A stretch of 35,931 nucleotides of DNA from NCBI GenBank assembly GCA_009692275.1, contig SHZL01000002.1, forward strand, positions 1-35,931, in the 5' to 3' direction. Position 1 is the stretch's first letter. Each line of letters begins with the position of its first letter. Shown in pieces: positions 16,570-23,968 of the stretch. The stretch comes from Lysobacterales bacterium. Its GTDB lineage: Bacteria > Pseudomonadota > Gammaproteobacteria > Xanthomonadales > SZUA-36. The notes beneath the pieces are model-generated. The model saw only the letters and a program-made list of their open reading frames with translations, made no database searches and was not told where the DNA came from. The position numbers and the translations under genes are program-made.

Positions 16570-16598
16570 TTAATAAAGACTTTCCAATCCATTATGAT
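16570..16598 (+). promoter_or_regulatory. Candidate sigma-70 promoter for the TonB-dependent receptor
   Basis: TTAATA (16570-16575) and TATGAT (16593-16598) are separated by 17 bases. The -10 box matches five of six consensus bases and the -35 four of six. It would give a leader of about 145 bases containing the 14-bp direct repeat. Other TTGAC-like boxes lie closer to the gene (16652, 16698) but lack a well-placed -10. Confidence 0.35.
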
Positions 16599-16637
16599 TG
16601 GTGATACTATCCCGCCAAGCTCGGAATTAGCATCTGC

Positions 16638-16665
16638 TTGACCTGTGTCTGTTGACCTAAATCTG
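16638..16665 (+). repeat. Tandem 14-bp direct repeat upstream of the receptor gene
   Basis: TTGACCTGTGTCTG is followed directly by TTGACCTAAATCTG, 11 of 14 positions identical. A third TTGACTTG lies at 16698. Repeated TTGACCT motifs upstream of a regulated gene could be binding sites for an activator or repressor; no regulator can be named. Confidence 0.5.
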
Positions 16666-16749
16666 CTGATCTGTGGCAATGCCATCTCGAATCCGGGTTG
16701 ACTTGGGTTAAAAGACAATACAAACCAGAATAAATTTTGGAGATTTTTC

Positions 16750-19731
16750 ATGACAAATAACCGTAATCCTCTGTACCAGGCACTGCAGTACGCGCTGGTT
16801 CCTGGCGCAATGGCGAGCTTCGCTCTCGCCTCGTCAACTGTTTTCGCACAGGACAGTGGTGACGAAGAAAGTAGTACCCTTGAGCGTGTCCAGGTAACCG
16901 GTTCACGCCTCGTCCGCATGGACATCGAAGGCGCCAATCCGGTAACCGTATTGGATCGTGATGATATTGCCCGCACTGGCGTAACGGACCTCGGTAATCT
17001 GCTGCAGGACCTGCCGATGATGAGTGGCTCGCCCACTTCAACCCAGCGCAACAACGGTGGTAGCGGCCAGGTAGCCGTCGATATCCGTGGTATGGGTACC
17101 AACCGCACCCTGGTTCTGGTTAACGGCAACCGCCTGCCTTCGCTGTTCAACGACTTCTCGGTCATCCCGGTGGTCATGGTAGAGCGCATCGAAATTCTTA
17201 AGGATGGTGCTTCGGCCGTGTACGGCGCCGATGCCGTGGCTGGCGTGGTCAACATCATCACCCGCCGTGATTTCCAGGGCGCAGAAGTCCAAGGCCAGAT
17301 GGGCCAAAGCTTTGATTTGGGCGGCATGAACTACTCCACCAGTTTTATCACGGGTGGCAATTCAGATCGCGGAAATTTCGTGATCGGTGCGGAATACGTA
17401 CGGCAGGAATCTATCCTGCTGGCCAAGTACAAAGAAGACTTCTTAAAGACATCGGTTACGGTGTATGACCCGGTGGGTTTCCATGAGTTCGGATTCCAAG
17501 AAGGTCCGGGTGTTGATGGAGACGGCAATGGCATCGTTGACTGGATCACCTTGGGATCAAGCCGCCGTGCGAATGGCAGATTTACCATTGCCGGTATTGC
17601 TGGGTCCAAAACGATTTGTACGGATTCAGCAACGGGTGGCGCCTCGGTCACTGACTATGGCCCGGCCAATGGTGTTTGCGGTCCGGCTACGTATGATTAT
17701 GCACCCACCAACTACATGCAAACGCCCTACGAGCGCAGCAGTTTCTTCGGCCAGGCCGACTACGAGCTGTTTGACAATGTAACGGCCACCTTGGAAACGC
17801 GATTCGCCAACCGCAGTTCGTCCCAGCAACTGGCGCCCACACCCTACGACTCGCGTTTCGACCCGAGCTATGCCAGTGTCGTGCCTGGCGTGGTCGTGCC
17901 TGCTAATAACTACTACAACCCGTTCGGCGCCGACATAACCCAATGGCGCCGTCGCATGGTGGAAGACGGGCCTCGCCTGTTTGAGCAGATCGTCCATGAA
18001 TGGCAGATTATTGCCGGACTGACCGGTGATATCGGCGACTCCTGGACCTGGGATTTGAGCTACAACTACGGCCAGAATGACCGTTCCGACACAGATTATG
18101 GCCAGTACAGCGGTTCTCGTCTGGCCAAAGCCATGGGTCCCTCCTTTCTTGACCCGGCGACTGGCCGGGTAACCTGTGGCACGCCAGGTGCCCCGGATCC
18201 GGATACGGCTTGTGTTCCACTGAATATCTTCACCAACCCGGTCAGCAATCCCATTACCGAGGATATGCTGAACTACATAGGGGTTCCTTTGAATGATCGC
18301 TCCCAAAACGTTCGCCAGGTTACCAACCTGACGTTTATGGGTAACGCCTACGAACTGCCGGCCGGCCCCCTGGGCGTCGCCGCTGGTTTTGAGCGACGTT
18401 CAGAGGCTTACCAGTACATACCTGATTCCGGCAAGGCAACCGGGGCTGTGACCGGCAATGTCGGCATGGGCACCAAAGGGCAATATAACGTTGATTCCTT
18501 CTTCGGCGAAGTCAATGTTCCGCTGCTGTCAGGGGTCACGGGAGCTGAAATGCTGGAAATCGGTGTCAGTGCCCGTTACGACGATTTCTCAATTTTCCCC
18601 TCGTCCACGACCTGGCAGTTCGCGTTTCGCTGGAAACCGGTTAACGACCTGTTGATCCGGGCAACCGCGGGTAACGTGTACCGCGAGCCGAACGTCTCCG
18701 AGCTGTTTGGCGGTATTGGCGACAACTTCCCCACGACATCCGACCCATGTTCAGGCCAGGGTGGTACCCCGGGCTGTGAGGATGTTCCTGTCGGCTATGT
18801 GCAAAGCGACTCGCAGTCACGTACCCGCGCTGGCGGTAATATCAACATTACCCCGGAAGAGGGCGATACGTTCACTACCGGCTTGGCCTGGACTCCGGAA
18901 TTCGCGGACGGTTTCAGCATGACGCTCGACTATTGGAAGATCAAGATCGATGACGCCATCAACATTCCATCTGTCAACGTGGTGCTGGCGGGCTGCTACA
19001 ACGGAGCCGTGCCTGAATACTGCGACGATATCGTGCGATTTGGACCGGAGTCTCCGGATTACGGTGGACTGGATTACACGCTCACCCTGGTGCAAAAAGT
19101 GGGCCCCGAATCGGCTTCAGGTATTGACTGGCAGATGAACTACAGTAGGGATACCGACATTGGTCTGTGGGATTTCGGTTGGTATGGCACCTACAACCTC
19201 TCGCGTGAACAGCTTACCCTGAAGGATTTTGACGGTGATGGCCTGTACTCGGCTGAAATTGCCGACTCCGTGGGACAGTATGAACACCGGTCACTGGGCG
19301 GGTCAGCGTCCTATCCCGAGTGGCGCTGGATGTTCAATACGGACTGGTCCCTGGGTGACTGGGGTGTGAGCCTGAGTATTGAATTCATCGACGGCGTAAC
19401 CGAATGTGGCAGCCCCAATGCGGATGCGACATACCTCACTATGTATTGCCCGGACGATCCGCAGATCGTGAGCATCGACCCGGCTGATACCTACCAGAAA
19501 ATTCCGCTTATCGACCGTGCCTGGATCAATACCACCAAGGACAAGTACTACGTTGACCTCGTGGGTCATTACACGGTGCCGGTTTGGGGTACGGAGAGTT
19601 CGGCAGTTATCACCAACCTGTTTGACGTAGCTCTGCCGTTCCTGAACTACGGCTTCAACGCCACGACGGACTCAGACACCTATCGTGCTTTTGGACGGTC
19701 CTGGTTCCTCAACGTGACTCACAGCTTCTGA
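16750..19731 (+). CDS. TonB-dependent outer-membrane receptor
   Basis: A 993-residue TonB-dependent transporter. The signal peptide ends near residue 34 (VFAQ/DSGDEE). A TonB-box-like ERVQVTGSR follows, then the plug domain: DLGNLLQDLPMMSG, DIRGMGTNRTLVLVNGNRLP, VERIEILKDGASAVYGADAV and AGVVNIITRRDF. The rest is beta-barrel, ending in RSWFLNVTHSF with the C-terminal Phe used for outer-membrane insertion. Two acidic DxDxNG/DxDGDG loops (D256-D264 and D826-E836) look like calcium sites in extracellular loops, and several Cys pairs occur in long loops (around residues 297-315, 656-677 and 752-757). This receptor type is widespread in aquatic gammaproteobacteria and Caulobacter-like bacteria, often near oxygenase or sulfotransferase genes; ligands are mostly unknown. 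The gene has its own strong terminator, so it is a single-gene unit. Confidence 0.95.
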   Translation: MTNNRNPLYQALQYALVPGAMASFALASSTVFAQDSGDEESSTLERVQVTGSRLVRMDIEGANPVTVLDRDDIARTGVTDLGNLLQDLPMMSGSPTSTQRNNGGSGQVAVDIRGMGTNRTLVLVNGNRLPSLFNDFSVIPVVMVERIEILKDGASAVYGADAVAGVVNIITRRDFQGAEVQGQMGQSFDLGGMNYSTSFITGGNSDRGNFVIGAEYVRQESILLAKYKEDFLKTSVTVYDPVGFHEFGFQEGPGVDGDGNGIVDWITLGSSRRANGRFTIAGIAGSKTICTDSATGGASVTDYGPANGVCGPATYDYAPTNYMQTPYERSSFFGQADYELFDNVTATLETRFANRSSSQQLAPTPYDSRFDPSYASVVPGVVVPANNYYNPFGADITQWRRRMVEDGPRLFEQIVHEWQIIAGLTGDIGDSWTWDLSYNYGQNDRSDTDYGQYSGSRLAKAMGPSFLDPATGRVTCGTPGAPDPDTACVPLNIFTNPVSNPITEDMLNYIGVPLNDRSQNVRQVTNLTFMGNAYELPAGPLGVAAGFERRSEAYQYIPDSGKATGAVTGNVGMGTKGQYNVDSFFGEVNVPLLSGVTGAEMLEIGVSARYDDFSIFPSSTTWQFAFRWKPVNDLLIRATAGNVYREPNVSELFGGIGDNFPTTSDPCSGQGGTPGCEDVPVGYVQSDSQSRTRAGGNINITPEEGDTFTTGLAWTPEFADGFSMTLDYWKIKIDDAINIPSVNVVLAGCYNGAVPEYCDDIVRFGPESPDYGGLDYTLTLVQKVGPESASGIDWQMNYSRDTDIGLWDFGWYGTYNLSREQLTLKDFDGDGLYSAEIADSVGQYEHRSLGGSASYPEWRWMFNTDWSLGDWGVSLSIEFIDGVTECGSPNADATYLTMYCPDDPQIVSIDPADTYQKIPLIDRAWINTTKDKYYVDLVGHYTVPVWGTESSAVITNLFDVALPFLNYGFNATTDSDTYRAFGRSWFLNVTHSF

Positions 19732-19753
19732 TGTATTTGGGCTGAAGAAAGAC

Positions 19754-19788
19754 AAAAAAGGCCCCGCCGTTGTGCGGGGCCTTTTTTT
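19754..19788 (+). terminator. Strong intrinsic terminator after the TonB-dependent receptor
   Basis: GGCCCCGC / GCGGGGCC form an eight-pair GC stem around CGTTGT, flanked by a run of six A and a run of seven T that extend the stem. The A-run makes it work in both directions, so it can also end transcription of the convergent Sel1-hydroxylase gene that stops at 19806. Confidence 0.93.
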
Positions 19789-19805
19789 GGTGTGCCTTAA
19801 CACCC

Positions 19806-21284
19806 TCAAGCGCGATACAAGGAATGCTCCCGCAAGGTGGTGCGCATTAGCCACTTTTGGCCGAGCTGTACAGGGCAGCCGTGATGCAGTGATTGAGCAT
19901 CCGGTGTGCCTGCAGGTGTAACGTTAAAGTGCAGGGTTGCCATCCCGGTTTCATACACGACGGACAGCCCGGAATGGTCATACACCGTTTCACCACCGGC
20001 TTCAGGCGCCTGTAGGCACAGCAGGAATGTGACCAGGCGCTGTCCGCTGAAATCCTTCAGCACCTTGCGGTTACGTTCAATTTGCTCCTGGCTGAAAAAG
20101 TCCACATGGGAGTGGTATTCCTCGCCCGGTTCATAGGCAATGATGGAACAGGGTTCAATCGTGTCCACGGTGTGTGCGCAATGCTGCGCAATGCGGCGCT
20201 CCACCGTGCGCACGACAGCATCCGAAACCAGGGCCCCCAGCGGGCATCCGCGGCCCGTGAATTGCGAGTTCTCAGTCAGCCCGGCGAGTGTCTTGCCGGT
20301 GTACTGCTCCGGTTGGGCCAGCGCTCCCCTGGCCACGTAGATCAGGTGGGCACATTCCTCCCGGGTCGCAAAGTTTCGACATATGGTTACCCGTGGGCTT
20401 TGCGCCAGTTGTTCCCAGCGCAGCGCTGGAGATGCAACAGCAGCTTGTGCGCCAGCCTTTACGGTCAGTCGCCCCAGCCCATCCAGGTGAATCCCGGGAT
20501 GACCCAGGGAGGCAAAATGAGATTCCACCCTGGGGATGATGGGTTTACGCGAGAAGTCTATGGTGATTCCTTCTTGCAGGAGTTGCTGCAACAGGGGCCT
20601 GGCAGCAGCATGATTCTGCTTTAACGCGGCGTACCAGGTTGACGCGGATTGGCCACATTCGCTGTCTGGCGCCAGTGCGTCGGCCGCGTGCAAAGCATCA
20701 GGATAGCCCGCGTCATTGGCACGGAGCAGCAGGGCGCGGGCAAATCCCGCATCACGAGTCACACCTGCTCCCAAGGCAAAGCGCAAGCCCAGCGAGTAGT
20801 AGGCGGGTGGATAAGCCAGGGTGCAGGCTCGGGCAAATGCGCTCGCGGCTTCAGTTTCTGTATGGTCCTCGCCATACAGGTAAGCCACATCCCATGCGGC
20901 GCGTTGGAAACCAACATCCGCCAGGCCTTGCAGCAGGGTAATGGCTTTGGCGCGGGAATAAGGCACACCCAGTCCGCGCAGATGCAGGTTTGCCAGCCGA
21001 TCAATGGCGGGCGCAACTCCGGCGCTTGCTGCGCGTTCCAGCCAGCGGGCGGCTTCGGCATGGGCGCCGGGCAGTGCTGTGGCCTGGATGTAATAAACCC
21101 CCAACAGCCACTGGGCTGCGGCACCATGGGATCCCTCAGCAAGCCCCAGCAGTATGTTCAGCCCCCGCTGGCACTGGTCCGAATCTGCCGGGAATTCAAT
21201 TAAGTGGTTCGCCAACTCCATGCGGGCATGGCTATTCCCGCTGAGCGCGGCCCGTTCGAGTGCTGCTAAATCGGCCCCGGGCAT
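19806..21284 (-). CDS. Sel1-repeat protein with C-terminal prolyl-4-hydroxylase-type 2OG-Fe(II) oxygenase domain
   Basis: A 492-residue two-domain protein. Residues about 10-225 are Sel1/TPR-like helical repeats (for example AARWLERAASAGVAPAIDRL followed by ANLHLRGLGV), a scaffold that binds partner proteins. The C-terminal 190 residues are a prolyl-4-hydroxylase-type oxygenase with an intact iron site, H393-x-D395 in YHSHVDFF and H467 in SLHHGCPV. K477 in GQKW is the expected 2-oxoglutarate ligand. Such enzymes hydroxylate proline or other residues in peptides, using 2-oxoglutarate and O2. The frame stays open about 47 codons upstream of the first ATG without another usable ATG, GTG or TTG, so I keep the ATG at 21284. 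A Sel1 scaffold fused to the hydroxylase suggests a protein or peptide substrate. It is divergent from the Asp/Asn hydroxylase gene at 21511. Confidence 0.9.
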   Translation of the reverse strand: MPGADLAALERAALSGNSHARMELANHLIEFPADSDQCQRGLNILLGLAEGSHGAAAQWLLGVYYIQATALPGAHAEAARWLERAASAGVAPAIDRLANLHLRGLGVPYSRAKAITLLQGLADVGFQRAAWDVAYLYGEDHTETEAASAFARACTLAYPPAYYSLGLRFALGAGVTRDAGFARALLLRANDAGYPDALHAADALAPDSECGQSASTWYAALKQNHAAARPLLQQLLQEGITIDFSRKPIIPRVESHFASLGHPGIHLDGLGRLTVKAGAQAAVASPALRWEQLAQSPRVTICRNFATREECAHLIYVARGALAQPEQYTGKTLAGLTENSQFTGRGCPLGALVSDAVVRTVERRIAQHCAHTVDTIEPCSIIAYEPGEEYHSHVDFFSQEQIERNRKVLKDFSGQRLVTFLLCLQAPEAGGETVYDHSGLSVVYETGMATLHFNVTPAGTPDAQSLHHGCPVQLGQKWLMRTTLREHSLYRA

Positions 21285-21351
21285 AAAAGTCGATAGTTCC
21301 CTTGTCCGCGATTGCGCGATGAGTGTTTCAAGAATATCTGCTTGGTGTGGC

Positions 21352-21357
21352 AGTATA
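21352..21357 (-). promoter_or_regulatory. Candidate -10 box for the Sel1-hydroxylase gene
   Basis: TATACT on the minus strand, 68 bases upstream of the start. No good -35 sits at 16-18 bases, so this is only a weak candidate in the 226-base divergent gap. Confidence 0.25.
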
Positions 21358-21421
21358 CCTGAAAGAAATAGGCTCCCGTCCGGTGCAAAGCCCTGGTGGA
21401 ATTGAGGGAAGAAAGAAGGGC

Positions 21422-21427
21422 TATACT
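21422..21427 (+). promoter_or_regulatory. Candidate -10 box for the Asp/Asn hydroxylase gene
   Basis: TATACT lies 83 bases before the ATG at 21511. TTGAGG at 21402-21407 is the closest -35-like box but leaves only 14 bases of spacing. Its mirror partner is the minus-strand TATACT at 21352-21357. Confidence 0.25.
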
Positions 21428-21510
21428 ATGGGCATCCCCTGAACCGGGCAGCCCCGGAACGGGACTGGAAACAGCAAACGGTCTTTAACGCAGCAGCAGT
21501 CTCGATCTGA

Positions 21511-22476
21511 ATGAAACTTCCACGTGAATTTATCCAGCTTCTGCTTACTTTTGATGCAGAAAGAATGGCGGATGAAGTTCGGGCTTTGCCCGAAAGCGCC
21601 TGGCAGGCGCACCCTACGGGTTACCCGGGAAATCGTGCCGTGCCCCTGGTATCCGTGCGGGGAGAACAAAATGACCTTTTTGCCGGGCCTATGGCCGCCA
21701 CTTCCTGGCTGAAGCAGTCACCCTACCTGTGGCAGGTGCTGGCAAGCTTCCAGACCGTGTTCGGGCGCTCGAGGCTGATGGGGCTTGCCGGTGGCAGCGA
21801 GGTTCCCATTCACAGCGACGTTAACTACCACTGGTATTCACGGGTCCGAATCCACATACCCGTGATTACCTTCCCTGAGGTAAGGTTTTATTGTCATGAC
21901 CAGTCCGTTCACATGGCCGCTGGCGAGGCGTGGGTTTTTGACAATTGGAAAATGCATCGCGTAGTTAATCCGACGGAGCATTTCAGAGTGCACCTGGTGG
22001 CTGATACCGTTGGCTCGTCGCTGTTCTGGAACATGATCCAGGAATCACTGGACAGCAAGAGCCATGAGCTGACCAGGCGATTGCTTGCGTTCAACCCTGA
22101 TGCAGCGCCCAAGCTCAAATTGGAACGAATCAATGTCATGGACGTGATGCACCCGGTTGAAATGGAAGTGCTTGCGGAAGACTTGTTGGCCGATCTGCTT
22201 GCGTCAACTGCTGAAAACAACACAGCCGAGGCAGTGCAGCGATTTGTCGCTTCAGTGCGCGGACTTTACCAGGACTGGAAATGCCTGTGGGCCATGTTTG
22301 GCGCCGATGCAGCTGGCTGGCCACTATATGAACGGCGGCGTAATCGAACACTGCGGGAACTCTACTCGATCAAAACTCCGCTGGTGCTGCACAGCACGGG
22401 CGTCGCTGCAACGCCTGCAATGAAAGCCCGGGTGCTTGGGTCTTGCTTGAGCACGCCTCTTCCTGAAACGATTTGA
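21511..22476 (+). CDS. Aspartyl/asparaginyl beta-hydroxylase-domain protein
   Basis: A 321-residue protein. The first about 170 residues form an Asp/Asn beta-hydroxylase-type 2-oxoglutarate oxygenase. Its iron site is H101-x-D103 in VPIHSDVNYHW and H149 in NWKMHRVVN, with R159 in HFRVHLVAD as the likely 2-oxoglutarate ligand. The surrounding RVRIHIPV and GEAWVFDN are typical of the family. Residues about 175-321 form a separate helical extension without a known domain. Family members hydroxylate Asp or Asn in peptides, free amino acids or natural-product intermediates. The stop overlaps the next start as TTGA, so this gene and the sulfotransferase-like gene are translated together. There is no clear ribosome-binding site before the ATG. 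Confidence 0.9.
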   Translation: MKLPREFIQLLLTFDAERMADEVRALPESAWQAHPTGYPGNRAVPLVSVRGEQNDLFAGPMAATSWLKQSPYLWQVLASFQTVFGRSRLMGLAGGSEVPIHSDVNYHWYSRVRIHIPVITFPEVRFYCHDQSVHMAAGEAWVFDNWKMHRVVNPTEHFRVHLVADTVGSSLFWNMIQESLDSKSHELTRRLLAFNPDAAPKLKLERINVMDVMHPVEMEVLAEDLLADLLASTAENNTAEAVQRFVASVRGLYQDWKCLWAMFGADAAGWPLYERRRNRTLRELYSIKTPLVLHSTGVAATPAMKARVLGSCLSTPLPETI

Positions 22477-23249
22477 ACTCCCAGGCAAAGATTCGCATTG
22501 TCCACCACATGGCGCGTACCGGTGGCACGGTGATCTGCCGCTGCCTGGCCTCAATGAAGAGCGTGGTACTGCTGAGCGAAATTCATCCCCTGGGCACACA
22601 AACGTTCAACCCGGTGCACCAGGCACACGCGTGGTACGGCTTGCTCAACAAGGAGGATCTGGATTCCGCTCGCAGCGGCCGCCTGAGCTTTCTCGAAACC
22701 ATTGAACTCATCTCACGACGCTGCAGCGAACAAAACAGGATCCTGGTGTTGCGCGACTGGAGTCACCTGGATTACACCGGTGTACCGTTTACCCAACCAG
22801 GCTACCGTTCCCTGCTGGCCGAAAAGCTTCAAGCCTCTTTTGCATTGGTTCGATACTCCACGGTACGCCATCCCCTGGACCAGTGGCTGAGCGTGGCGCA
22901 GCAACCGGTATTCCGGGAGAGGTTGGGGCCAGCGCGGTTCCTGCGGGGCGCCAGCCGCTTTGCCGAAGCTGCGGTGCGGACAGGATTTATGCGATTTGAG
23001 GATTTTACCCGCGACAATGATACGGCCCTGCGACAACTGTGTGCCGGGCTGGAACTTGAGTTCGACTCCGGATACCGGGAAAAATGGCCGGCTTACACCC
23101 GTGTTACCGGCGATGTACTGCCGGGGCGCGGCAGCGGCGCCCACATCACACCCTTGCCGCGCCAGGCTATGGATGAAAATGACAGGCGCAGGTTTTGCTC
23201 GCTGCCGCAGTACCAGGCCATCATCAACAAGCTCGGCTATGGCGAGTGA
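22473..23249 (+). CDS. Sulfotransferase-fold protein
   Basis: A 258-residue P-loop protein with sulfotransferase features. IRIVHHMARTGGTVICRCL (residues 7-25) stands in the place of the 5'-phosphosulfate loop, and VRYSTVRHPLDQWLS (126-140) matches the 3'-phosphate motif, with R132 and S140 at the expected positions. The donor would be PAPS. The first loop is RTGGTV, not the classical PRSGTTWL, so activity is likely but not certain. The start is a TTG at 22473 that overlaps the upstream stop as TTGA. The next ATG would cut into the first beta-strand, so the TTG is the better start. It belongs to the oxygenase cluster and is probably translationally coupled to the Asp/Asn hydroxylase. Confidence 0.75.
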   Translation: MNSQAKIRIVHHMARTGGTVICRCLASMKSVVLLSEIHPLGTQTFNPVHQAHAWYGLLNKEDLDSARSGRLSFLETIELISRRCSEQNRILVLRDWSHLDYTGVPFTQPGYRSLLAEKLQASFALVRYSTVRHPLDQWLSVAQQPVFRERLGPARFLRGASRFAEAAVRTGFMRFEDFTRDNDTALRQLCAGLELEFDSGYREKWPAYTRVTGDVLPGRGSGAHITPLPRQAMDENDRRRFCSLPQYQAIINKLGYGE

Positions 23250-23286
23250 AGTCTTTGGAATTTCCCTGAGCATGGGTGGTGGCAGG

Positions 23287-23292
23287 TATAAT
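23287..23292 (+). promoter_or_regulatory. Perfect -10 box upstream of the small 2OG oxygenase gene
   Basis: TATAAT matches the consensus -10 exactly, in the 60-base gap after the sulfotransferase-like gene. No clear -35 or extended -10 is present. If used, transcription would start near 23299, giving a very short leader before ATG 23310. Confidence 0.3.
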
Positions 23293-23309
23293 TGCTGCGA
23301 TGCAGGTTC

Positions 23310-23918
23310 ATGGCAGATTGTGTGATGGAAGATTTTTTTGGCATCTATGACAAGGCTCTGAACGCCGAACTATGCCAGGATATTGTGCAGCGCTTTGAAA
23401 ATGACCCGCGCAAGTCTCGTGGAAAAGTGGGTGAGGGTCGCTATCGTCCGGATTTCAAAGGCACGATGGAAATTGATCTTGCCGACATCCGCCATGGCTG
23501 GGAGGACGTGATCAACACCGTCAACCAGAGCCTGATGTTCTATTTACGGCAATACATGAAAAAATGGACTGAGGCGTTCAAATCGGTCGAAGTGCACCAC
23601 GAGGGGTTTCGCGTAACCCGTTACAATCCCGGCGAGCAATTTGATTGGCATTCGGACAACATCGGTGGCACCTACACCCGGGTGATGACGGCGATGTGGT
23701 ATTTGAACACGGTGGAAGAAGGCGGCGAGACGGATTACAAATGGATGGGGCGGGCAATCAAGCCGCTGGAAGGCCGGCTGATAATTTGCCCGGTGGGTTG
23801 GCCCTATTTTAATCGTGACAATCCACCCGTTTCAGGCCCCAAATACACCATCATCACCCAGTTGCATCAACAGCGCCGGGTGCAGAAGCCCGTAAGCTCT
23901 TCAAGCACTGCCGTTTAA
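23310..23918 (+). CDS. Small 2OG-Fe(II) oxygenase-like protein with an altered distal metal ligand
   Basis: About 200 residues, similar to the small prolyl-hydroxylase-like oxygenases common in phages and marine bacteria. The first two iron ligands are present as H114-x-D116 in FDWHSDNIGG. GGETDYKWMG, IKPLEGRLIICP and the SGPKYTIITQL end match the fold. Where relatives have a His (PHRG-like) before the PP-x-SG-x-KY motif, this protein has YFNRDNPP, so N168 replaces the third ligand. Either the metal is bound by two protein ligands plus water, or the protein is catalytically inactive. Three starts are possible: TTG 23292, ATG 23310 and ATG 23325. MEDFFGIYDKAL from 23325 is closest to family N-termini, while 23310 has AGG five bases upstream. 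Confidence 0.82.
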   Translation: MADCVMEDFFGIYDKALNAELCQDIVQRFENDPRKSRGKVGEGRYRPDFKGTMEIDLADIRHGWEDVINTVNQSLMFYLRQYMKKWTEAFKSVEVHHEGFRVTRYNPGEQFDWHSDNIGGTYTRVMTAMWYLNTVEEGGETDYKWMGRAIKPLEGRLIICPVGWPYFNRDNPPVSGPKYTIITQLHQQRRVQKPVSSSSTAV

Positions 23919-23968
23919 AGCGCGGCAGATAAGCAGGTCCCGGTGAATTACGTAACGGAGCGAGACCT

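Larger units (their letters stand above)
16415..16749. other. 335-base intergenic region upstream of the TonB-dependent receptor
   Basis: No supportable ORF lies here. It is more AT-rich than its flanks in the second half and holds the probable receptor promoter and a 14-bp direct repeat, listed separately. The ribosome site of the receptor (GGAG, about 16739-16742) is at the end. I compared the region with the Fur box pattern and found no convincing match. Confidence 0.6.

Noticed and set aside
16415..16749. Fur box upstream of the TonB receptor
   Set aside because: The stretch around ATTATGATTGGTGATACTAT resembles one half only; no 19-bp palindrome of the Fur type is present.
21285..21422. 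N-terminal extension of the Sel1-hydroxylase (in-frame, about 47 codons, with a passage DGSLFLSGILPHQADILE)
   Set aside because: It recalls methyltransferase-like sequence by chance, but contains no usual start codon, and a -10-like box falls in it.
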